From Thermoplasmata archaeon (lineage in GTDB: Archaea > Thermoplasmatota > Thermoplasmata > GCA-020350865), in the NCBI GenBank assembly GCA_020350865.1, contig CP070726.1:837179-843816 (forward strand): a DNA stretch of 6,638 nucleotides. The letters are read 5' to 3'. The notes beneath the pieces are model-generated. The model was not told the DNA's origin, did not search any database, and saw nothing but the letters and a program-made list of their open reading frames with translations. This document shows positions 1 through 5,870 of this stretch, piece by piece. Position 1 is the first letter of the stretch, and every line of letters begins with the position of its first letter. A program made the translations under genes and the position numbers.

Positions 1-808
1 CGGTGCCAGTAAAATCGATTTTTACCTCTTTTTCTGCAACCGAGACGGAAACCGCGATTTTCACCGGTCTATCCTGACAGCCGTCATCGTCCATCAGGTC
101 CTCTGCCGTGTATGTACCGTTGGGAATATTTCGCAACGCCTTTCTCACCCTAAGTTCGCTGTAGGCAAGAACCGCCTCCACAAACTCATTGTACTCAGCT
201 CTTCCGTATTTTTCCAGGAACGTATTGAGCCTTTTGGAGCCCGTATTGTTGGCTGCAATCTGGGCCCTCAGATCGCCCAGCCTTTCCGTGGGTGTTCTCG
301 TGTTATTTCTTATGAATTCGAATATGTCCGTGCATTCCGCACCTTCTTCCATCAACTTGGTGGGTTCGAGTGCAAAGCCCTCCTCGTCAAGCCTGCGGCT
401 CCCTGCGGGCATGGAACCGGGTGTTCTCCCCCCAACATCTGCGTGATGCGCCTTGTTCACCGTGTAGCCCACGAGATCGTCTTGGAGAAAAACCGGCCTG
501 ACCAATGTTATATCGTTGAGATGGGAGCCACCGTGGTAGGGGTCGTTGACCACTATCTGATCCCCCTCCTTCAGGTTATCCTCGAAATATTGCTTCACAT
601 AGCCCACGGCCATGGGCATGGACCCGAGATGTACGGGAATATGCTCCGCCTGGGAAAACATCCTGCCCTCGGCATCGAACACAGCACAGCTTGCGTCCAT
701 CCTCTCCTTGACATTGGGGGAATAGGCCGCCCGTCTCAGCACCGTGCCCATCTCCTGGGGTACGAACGAGAAGGCGTTTTTCATGATCTCCAGCTTCACC
801 GGGTCCAG
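1..808 (-). CDS. hyuB: Hydantoinase B / 5-oxoprolinase subunit (HyuB), partial, C-terminus beyond window
   Basis: This is the HyuB subunit of an ATP-dependent cyclic-amide hydrolase (N-methylhydantoinase/5-oxoprolinase family). It works with HyuA, encoded just upstream, probably in the cytosol. Reading the minus strand from 808 gives 269 codons with no stop, running off the window at position 1; family members are usually 500-600 residues, so roughly half is visible. Family-typical motifs appear in order: LDPVKLEIM at residue 1, RRAAYSPNVKER near 25, QAEHIPVHLGSMP at 53-65, NDPYHGGSHLND at 88-99, AHHADVGG at 120-127, GSMPAG at 131-136, GTYTAED from 231 and DFTGT from 265. The His/Asp-rich motifs are probable metal or catalytic positions. 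The start is placed at CTG (808-806): family proteins usually begin MDPV, the leucine falls where that Met should be, and a GGAGGTG site lies 6 nt upstream. Other in-frame starts are GTG at 799 (residue 4) and ATG at 784 (residue 9), both too far from that site. Substrate is not decidable from sequence. Confidence 0.93.
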   Translation of the reverse strand, partial: MDPVKLEIMKNAFSFVPQEMGTVLRRAAYSPNVKERMDASCAVFDAEGRMFSQAEHIPVHLGSMPMAVGYVKQYFEDNLKEGDQIVVNDPYHGGSHLNDITLVRPVFLQDDLVGYTVNKAHHADVGGRTPGSMPAGSRRLDEEGFALEPTKLMEEGAECTDIFEFIRNNTRTPTERLGDLRAQIAANNTGSKRLNTFLEKYGRAEYNEFVEAVLAYSELRVRKALRNIPNGTYTAEDLMDDDGCQDRPVKIAVSVSVAEKEVKIDFTGT

Positions 809-2755
809 CTAGGCCACCTCCATGTGAATGATGCCGTAACCATCCACCCTGAACCGCACTCCGGGCGGCACTACAGTTGTGGCGGTGTGCTCCTCCACTA
901 TGGCGGGCCCCTCCCCTTCAAAACCCGCTGGAAGATTGCTGCGGGAATAAATGGGTGCTGGAATCCGTCCCTCGTCAAAAAGCACCTTCCTTTCGCTTCT
1001 CGGACTGCCGCTGCCATTGCCCATAATATCGGGTACATGCTTCTCCCTTGGGTGGACTGCAAAGAGCCTGATGTTCACAAGCTCCAGGGGCTCGGAGGGG
1101 ACGGCATAACCGTACACCCGTCTGTGCTTTTCATGGAAAGCTTCCCTTAAATCGCCCTCGAGTTCAATATTGATCTCGTAGCTCTGACCCCTGTATCGTA
1201 CATCAAGTGAGGGAAGAAGGAGGACCTTGGAAAAATCGATGTTTTGTCTTTTGAGATCCTCCTCAGCCTGTAGCCTCAGCTCACCGAATCCCTCCTCGAT
1301 TGCCTGCTCGGCTCCATTAAGCGGGGAAAGCACGCCCCTGCTGTAGCTCAGCCTGAGGTCGGAGACGAGGATGCCGTAGGCCGAGAAGGCGCCCGGGAGA
1401 ACAGGCACCAGCACCTTTTCTATCCCCAGCTCCCTGGCCAGTGCACAGGCGTGCATGGTCCCTGCACCGCCGAAGGCAACAAGGGCAAAATCCCTCGGGT
1501 CCAGGCCGGATTTGGCTAAAGTTATCCTTGTGGCCAAGATCATGTTGGAGGAAACCACCCTGAAAACCCCCGAAATGAACTCCTCTTGGCCCAGGCCAAG
1601 CTCCCCTGCCATTCGGGCGGCGATTTTTCCTGCAGGCTTGGCAGTGAGGGCCATCTCCCCCCCCAACAGCCCCTCCTCCCCTAGATGACCTGCCAGCAGG
1701 CTGCAGTCCGTGACCGTGACGTCTTCACCGCCCTTGCCGTAGCAGACGGGACCGGGACTGGCACCTGCGCTTTTGGGCCCCACCCTCAGGGCCCCGCCGG
1801 AATCGAGCCATGCGATGCTGCCACCGCCTGCGCCGATGGTGGTGATGTCGAGCATGGGAACCCTAACTGGGACGCCTGCAATCTCGCCTTCGGAGGTCCA
1901 TTTGGGGCGGGAGTCGCACACGAGGGAGATATCGGCGGAGGTACCGCCCATGTCAAAGGATATCAGGTTCTTTTCTCCTGTCAGCTCCCCTACATACCTG
2001 GCAGCGGCAACCCCTCCTGCGGGACCGGAGAGGAGGATGTTCACTGGCCTTTCTCCTGCCGCCCTGGAAGTGGTGACGCCCCCGTTGGACTGCATGATAA
2101 AGAATTGTTTCTGAAAGGCCTGCTCTATTTTCGACAAGTAAAGGGAAACGATGGGCTTGACATAGGCATCCAGTACGGTTGTGCAGGTGCGCTCGTATTC
2201 CCGGAACTCGGGCAGGATTTCCGAGGAGGTGGAAAGGGGCCATCTTTTAAGTTTTTCCCTGAGCCTTTTTTCATGCTCAGGCCTGAGAAACGAGAAGAGC
2301 AGGGAGACGGCCACGGCCTCGACATCCCTCTCCTTCAATTTCATTTCCAGTCTCTCAAGTTCGTCCTCATCAAGAGGTTTGATGATATCCCCGGCAGCAG
2401 ACACCCTCTCATCCACCTCGAGGCACAATTCCCTTTCAACATACGGCTCGGGCCTTGTCTGGGTGAAATCATAGAGGGAAGGCCTTGTCTGCCTTGCAAT
2501 CTCGAGCATGTCAGAGAAGCCCTTCGTGGTAATCAGGGCGCATCTTGCACCCTTTCGTTCGAGGACCGCATTGGTGGCCACCGTTGTTCCGTGGGAGAGA
2601 ATGTCCGGCGTTGTCTTCTTGTACCGCTCCAGTCCCCGCTTCACTGCCAGGCTCGGGTCTTCTGGGGTGGAGGGAAGCTTGAACGTTCTGAGCGCTCCAT
2701 TCTCCAGGACAACAAAATCTGTGAACGTGCCTCCTATGTCGGTGCTCATGTGCAT
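809..2755 (-). CDS. hyuA: Hydantoinase A / 5-oxoprolinase subunit (HyuA)
   Basis: This is the ATP-binding subunit of a hydantoinase/oxoprolinase. Family enzymes phosphorylate and open cyclic amides such as N-methylhydantoin or 5-oxoproline, and relatives include acetone/acetophenone carboxylase subunits. At 648 residues it is full length. The fold is the actin/Hsp70/sugar-kinase type: first phosphate loop DIGGTFTD at residues 6-13, HGTTVATNA at 55-63, QSNGG at 222-226, SGPAGGV at 243-249, second phosphate motif FDMGGTSADIS at 267-277, GAGGGSI at 308-314, GPKSAGASPGPVCYG at 326-340 and FGGAG at 428-432 followed by His435. A C-terminal domain carries RYRGQSYEI near 520. The ATG at 2755 is used; a second in-frame ATG two codons on (2749) is equally plausible, since family members have only a few residues before DIGGTFTD. 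No Shine-Dalgarno site precedes it. It ends at TAG (811-809), immediately followed in frame by hyuB, so the two are surely co-transcribed. Substrate is unknown. Confidence 0.95.
   Translation of the reverse strand: MHMSTDIGGTFTDFVVLENGALRTFKLPSTPEDPSLAVKRGLERYKKTTPDILSHGTTVATNAVLERKGARCALITTKGFSDMLEIARQTRPSLYDFTQTRPEPYVERELCLEVDERVSAAGDIIKPLDEDELERLEMKLKERDVEAVAVSLLFSFLRPEHEKRLREKLKRWPLSTSSEILPEFREYERTCTTVLDAYVKPIVSLYLSKIEQAFQKQFFIMQSNGGVTTSRAAGERPVNILLSGPAGGVAAARYVGELTGEKNLISFDMGGTSADISLVCDSRPKWTSEGEIAGVPVRVPMLDITTIGAGGGSIAWLDSGGALRVGPKSAGASPGPVCYGKGGEDVTVTDCSLLAGHLGEEGLLGGEMALTAKPAGKIAARMAGELGLGQEEFISGVFRVVSSNMILATRITLAKSGLDPRDFALVAFGGAGTMHACALARELGIEKVLVPVLPGAFSAYGILVSDLRLSYSRGVLSPLNGAEQAIEEGFGELRLQAEEDLKRQNIDFSKVLLLPSLDVRYRGQSYEINIELEGDLREAFHEKHRRVYGYAVPSEPLELVNIRLFAVHPREKHVPDIMGNGSGSPRSERKVLFDEGRIPAPIYSRSNLPAGFEGEGPAIVEEHTATTVVPPGVRFRVDGYGIIHMEVA
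815..821 (-). promoter_or_regulatory. Ribosome binding site of hyuB (inside the end of hyuA)
   Basis: The minus strand reads GGAGGTG here, a perfect match to the anti-Shine-Dalgarno complement. It lies in the last codons of hyuA (gag gtg gcc tag). Six bases (GCCTAG) separate it from the CTG at 808-806, the usual spacing, whereas the next candidate start (GTG at 799) is 15 bases away. The site therefore decides the hyuB start and implies a CTG initiation codon with translational coupling to hyuA. Confidence 0.75.
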
Positions 2756-2809
2756 GGGGAATCAGATGGGTATGTGGAAGGCGGGTAAAAAAAAGTTTTG
2801 ATAATTTAC

Positions 2810-2817
2810 ATTATAAA
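2810..2817 (-). promoter_or_regulatory. Candidate TATA box of the hyuAB operon
   Basis: The minus strand reads TTTATAAT, close to the archaeal TATA consensus. A transcription start about 26 bases from its centre would fall near 2787, giving a leader of about 30 nt before the hyuA ATG. That leader contains an A/T run and no Shine-Dalgarno site. The surrounding DNA is AT-rich, so a chance match is possible. Confidence 0.5.
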
Positions 2818-2845
2818 CTGTGAATTATGCATATTGAAAACCTGA

Positions 2846-2860
2846 CAAAATGATATTTTG
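2846..2860. repeat. Inverted repeat CAAAAT-GAT-ATTTTG
   Basis: Two perfect 6-bp arms (2846-2851 and 2855-2860) flank a 3-bp centre. The element is too AT-rich and short for a terminator. It sits about 29 bp upstream of the candidate hyuA TATA box and directly beside the first copy of the 10-bp direct repeat, so an operator role is possible, but an AT-rich palindrome of this size can also arise by chance. Confidence 0.35.
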
Positions 2861-2863
2861 ACG

Positions 2864-2893
2864 AACGTGCCAATAATTTGAGAAACGTGCCAA
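2864..2893. repeat. Two AACGTGCCAA direct repeats with 20-bp period
   Basis: The 10-mer AACGTGCCAA occurs at 2864-2873 and again at 2884-2893, exactly 20 bp apart, which is close to two helical turns. Bases before and after also partly agree (GA at 2860-2861 and 2880-2881). The GC core stands out in otherwise AT-rich intergenic DNA. The position between divergent promoters, about 47 bp upstream of the hyuA TATA candidate, suits a pair of regulator binding sites on one face of the helix. That role is inferred. Confidence 0.6.
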
Positions 2894-2946
2894 AAAAACC
2901 TTTTACATAGTTCAACAGAACCAGTCTACATGCCCGGTAAAACAAT

Positions 2947-2984
2947 TGACATGTCGAATTGGAAGGAACTTGTTGATGACATGT
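2947..2984. repeat. Two TGACATGT direct repeats with 30-bp period
   Basis: TGACATGT occurs at 2947-2954 and 2977-2984, exactly 30 bp apart (about three helical turns). The first copy is part of the palindrome GACATGTC (2948-2955), which is itself flanked by CAATT and AATTG. The second copy ends 9 bp before the TATA box of the downstream gene, a position where archaeal activators commonly bind. An operator or activator role is an inference. Confidence 0.45.
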
Positions 2985-2994
2985 TCAAATGCAT

Positions 2995-3002
2995 TTTAAA
3001 TA
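2995..3002 (+). promoter_or_regulatory. Archaeal TATA box of the large surface-protein gene
   Basis: TTTAAATA matches the archaeal TATA consensus exactly. Adding the usual 26-27 bases from its centre puts the transcription start at about 3025. The mRNA would therefore begin at or next to the first ATG (3025), giving either a leaderless message starting there or a leader of about 15 nt if translation starts at 3040. Confidence 0.75.
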
Positions 3003-3026
3003 ACCGTTAGCAAATCAATACGATAT

Positions 3027-3033
3027 GGAGATG
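3027..3033 (+). promoter_or_regulatory. Probable ribosome binding site for the ATG at 3040
   Basis: GGAGATG differs by one base from GGAGGTG and lies 6 nt before the ATG at 3040. This is the same spacing as the hyuB site in this window. It overlaps the two upstream in-frame ATGs (3025 and 3031), neither of which has a site of its own. Confidence 0.5.
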
Positions 3034-3039
3034 ATACCC

Positions 3040-5856
3040 ATGGACAAAGTGGCAATATATGGACGATTTGGACGGATTTTGGCACTGCTGGTGCTCTTCT
3101 GCCTGTGCACCCCCCCGCTCCTCTTCGCGGAAGGGGAAGACGAGCCTGTGGACTACATATTCGATTTCGTCAGCATAAAGGGGGCAAGTACCGGGGAAAA
3201 GGCGTTCTTCAATCTGACAGGTAATTTCTATGTGATCGAGGAGAAGGTCGTTTTGGTCAGGATAATCGGACCTCCCTCAAACATCGGCATCATCAGCCTC
3301 GAAGTCGACGGTGAGGCTGTTCAGATCTTCTTTACCAGCGAGTTCTACTACTTCGAGAGCAATCTATACTCGGGAAACCATCAGATATCCCTTAGGTTCG
3401 AAACAAGGCTGGGGGGAAGCGTGCAGAGAAGCCTTGATTACATCATTTTCGGCCATGCCCTCAGGTATAACGTTGAATTCGAGATACCGAAGCATAACGA
3501 CATGTTGATCAACCTGGTAGACCCCAACGGAGCCTCAGTGAACGAAATGGAAGACAAAATCGTACTGACCTGGGACTACTACGGGATAGAAGAACAGCAC
3601 ATCAAACCGAAATGGAGCGAGCAGAAGAGGTTCACCGCTGTTGATTTGGAGACCCAGATTTTGACGGTGATAACATCCACTGTGACGGAGACCACCATAA
3701 CCAGGTACATACTTCTGGATTTTTGCTCCTCTCGATACGCGAACATCACGGTTCACTTTCCCTCACAGGGACAGGACATGTACAGGGAGCCTGAGATAGG
3801 CCTTATGCCACCGTATGATCCGTTGTATCTGGAAATAGAGGGCTCTGCATGGGATCCAAACACGAAAACATTGTTCCTGTACTTCTCCGGTCAGCCCCAC
3901 GGGCAGCGGCTGTTGATATTGCAACAGCATGCAATGGACGGGAACGTCAGTGTTGCGCCAATTACGATTTTCGAGTCGGACACTTCAAAGGATTTCGTAG
4001 CTTATCGCACAGTCCCCGGAATGCAGGTGGACATAACAGGATCGGAGAACCTAACAAGAACCCTGCCGGGTAATATCGATGAAGTCCTGAGGACAAGAGC
4101 GGACCTAAAGGGCGATTTTAAAGTCTACGAGGCCTTCGACCCCTATATCCTCGATCTGCAGATTACAAGGGTATTATCCCAATCCTGCATCATTTTCGAG
4201 AGGGTCTGGGTTTCCGATGATGAAATTGACATCGAGGAAACAATTGATGTGGAGGCACCCAACCATCCCATAAACGAGCTTTTCATGGTGCTGATTGAAG
4301 ATATGGTTGTAACGGATGTGAAGGGTGTTGACGATTGGAGAATCGAGGATGATATCCTCCACCTCGATTTTATCGGGGGCCTCAATGGCAGCGGAAGGAT
4401 CGTGATCTATGCAAAAGTTCCAGTTGATAACCGCACCTTGACGCCCCTCGTACCCTCGAACATCAACGTCACAACTGTCTACACGGTTATCGGCTGCGAT
4501 GACTCTTTCAACATCGAGGTTACGCCGGAAAATGCCACACCCCTCAAGTATGATTCGTTGCCCTTGATGTATCAAGCCCTAGTACGCTCACCCAAGGCTG
4601 TTTACATCTACCAATCCCAGGAAATCCCTGTGTTTGAGATAACCATCTCCTCCTACACGACAAAGGAAGTGCAATCCACTATCATAGAATATTCCCAGTT
4701 CACGTTGATTGTCACAAGGGACGGGAAACTGTTTGCCAAGGTCGTGTACCTCCTTAAAAACAAGGACCAGCAGAGGCTCCAGGTGAAAATGCCCAGGGAC
4801 AGCGAGATATGGTATGTTCTGGTGGGTGGAAAGGTAACAGAGATACTGTTTGAAGACAATATCCTCATCATACCCCTGATACGCTCGACACTCACAGGGA
4901 TGAACATCGCATATCCCGTGGAGATAGTCTACGTGGTGCCTGTACAAAATCAGGAGATGAGGTATTATCTGCCGACAACCGATGTCCCAATCATTCTGAC
5001 CGAAGCAAACATCGGTATTCCCTCCTCATACGAGGTGAAAGATCCCCAGCAGAGCAATCCGCATTTCGAATTTGTGGGGGAATTCGAATGGAGGAACATT
5101 GTCATTTCGATGTCGGAAAGTACCAGCCAGGAACCCTATTACGACGAGGATTATTACGACAGATTGCAGGGAACGATAACGGAGATTGGCACCATGGGAA
5201 AATCCCAGGAGAGGGCCACCGTCAATATATTGGACCTGGACCGCGACATGAACGAGACCATGCTTAAAGTGATGAATAATGACGGCGATGGTTATGACAC
5301 CATGATTCTGGGACCATCGGATATAGAGGAGTACAAGACTGCCGATGATGCTGTGGCCTATATCGTTGAGCTGGATCCCGGTCAGTATAGATTCGATTAT
5401 AATGGCGCCTCACACACCATGACGGTGCTGCCAGGGACAGAAAACCAGCTTGTAATCGACTCAGGCCAGGAGAGCTGCATTGTGCCCCCTCCCCTGATAA
5501 TAGACCTCCCCGAGAGCGGCAGGATCCTCAGGTTCCGCAAGATATACACCACACCCGATGAGGAACTGAACCTGACTGTGAGCCCGAAAGCCGTGAAAGC
5601 GGAGTTCAAACCATTTCCCAGTGTAATCGAGGAGAATCCCCTGGCAATCTCCATTCTCGGTACAGCAGGTATAATTGCAGTTTGTGCAGCCTGTATTCTG
5701 AAGAAAAGAGGGAATGGCTTTACCCAGGAGGGAAAGGATGAGAGGACGTACATGGATTATGGTGGTTTTAAGAAGAATGAAAAAAGTCACCCTGACGAGG
5801 GTTCAGAGGAGATGGAAGCAGAAGACAAGGACGAAATTACGGGGAGCAAGAAGTGA
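3040..5856 (+). CDS. Large secreted, single-pass membrane-anchored beta-rich surface protein of unknown function
   Basis: I do not recognise a named family. From ATG 3040 the product is 938 residues; ATGs at 3025 and 3031 would add five or three, and 3040 is preferred for its ribosome binding site. A signal peptide is clear: Lys3, Arg9 and Arg12, then a hydrophobic run at 13-29, with likely cleavage near LFA (28-30). The ectodomain (about 31-866) is dominated by alternating beta-strand patterns. It has four cysteines (229, 383, 486, 813) and ten N-x-S/T sequons (N58, 235, 302, 337, 449, 464, 476, 498, 738, 844). Residues 555-631 hold a distinctive stretch with VTRDGKL, MPRDSEIWYVLVGG, LIIPL and PVEIVY. 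An acidic tyrosine cluster (EPYYDEDYYD) is at 698-707, and NNDGDGYD at 746-753 resembles a calcium loop. One membrane helix spans 867-887, followed by a 51-residue highly charged cytoplasmic tail. The architecture suggests a cell-surface glycoprotein (adhesin, S-layer-associated or sensor); no catalytic motif is visible. Confidence 0.9.
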   Translation: MDKVAIYGRFGRILALLVLFCLCTPPLLFAEGEDEPVDYIFDFVSIKGASTGEKAFFNLTGNFYVIEEKVVLVRIIGPPSNIGIISLEVDGEAVQIFFTSEFYYFESNLYSGNHQISLRFETRLGGSVQRSLDYIIFGHALRYNVEFEIPKHNDMLINLVDPNGASVNEMEDKIVLTWDYYGIEEQHIKPKWSEQKRFTAVDLETQILTVITSTVTETTITRYILLDFCSSRYANITVHFPSQGQDMYREPEIGLMPPYDPLYLEIEGSAWDPNTKTLFLYFSGQPHGQRLLILQQHAMDGNVSVAPITIFESDTSKDFVAYRTVPGMQVDITGSENLTRTLPGNIDEVLRTRADLKGDFKVYEAFDPYILDLQITRVLSQSCIIFERVWVSDDEIDIEETIDVEAPNHPINELFMVLIEDMVVTDVKGVDDWRIEDDILHLDFIGGLNGSGRIVIYAKVPVDNRTLTPLVPSNINVTTVYTVIGCDDSFNIEVTPENATPLKYDSLPLMYQALVRSPKAVYIYQSQEIPVFEITISSYTTKEVQSTIIEYSQFTLIVTRDGKLFAKVVYLLKNKDQQRLQVKMPRDSEIWYVLVGGKVTEILFEDNILIIPLIRSTLTGMNIAYPVEIVYVVPVQNQEMRYYLPTTDVPIILTEANIGIPSSYEVKDPQQSNPHFEFVGEFEWRNIVISMSESTSQEPYYDEDYYDRLQGTITEIGTMGKSQERATVNILDLDRDMNETMLKVMNNDGDGYDTMILGPSDIEEYKTADDAVAYIVELDPGQYRFDYNGASHTMTVLPGTENQLVIDSGQESCIVPPPLIIDLPESGRILRFRKIYTTPDEELNLTVSPKAVKAEFKPFPSVIEENPLAISILGTAGIIAVCAACILKKRGNGFTQEGKDERTYMDYGGFKKNEKSHPDEGSEEMEAEDKDEITGSKK

Positions 5857-5870
5857 GCCTCGACCTGATT
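5857..5870. other. 14-bp gap between convergent stop codons
   Basis: The surface-protein gene ends at TGA 5854-5856 and the opposing GTPase gene ends at the minus-strand TGA 5873-5871. No hairpin or clear T-tract fits in the gap, so each transcript must end inside the other gene and the two 3' ends would be mutually antisense. Confidence 0.8.

Larger units (their letters stand above)
2756..3039. other. Divergent intergenic region between hyuA and the surface-protein gene
   Basis: This AT-rich stretch separates two divergently transcribed genes. It contains TATA candidates for both directions, the repeats listed separately and no convincing open reading frame. I see no tRNA, no riboswitch-like structure and no terminator. 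Its base composition contrasts sharply with the GC-richer genes on each side, which marks it as non-coding regulatory DNA. Confidence 0.8.

Noticed and set aside
443..459. His-His pair in HyuB as a possible independent metal-binding peptide
   Set aside because: It belongs to the family-wide AHHADVGG motif and needs no separate explanation.
443..1150. A 235-codon open frame on the + strand
   Set aside because: It overlaps hyuB and the 3' part of hyuA in antisense. Its His-rich, low-complexity composition mirrors conserved hyu motifs and shows no protein family of its own.
1685..2788. A 367-codon open frame on the + strand
   Set aside because: It is fully antisense to hyuA, whose product matches its family from end to end. 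The antisense translation is rich in Gly, Pro and Cys with no recognisable domain, as expected for a shadow of a GC-biased gene.
4174..4947. Several minus-strand open frames of 80-133 codons inside the surface-protein gene
   Set aside because: They are antisense to a long coding frame with a clear signal peptide and membrane helix, and their translations have no domain features or promoter signals.
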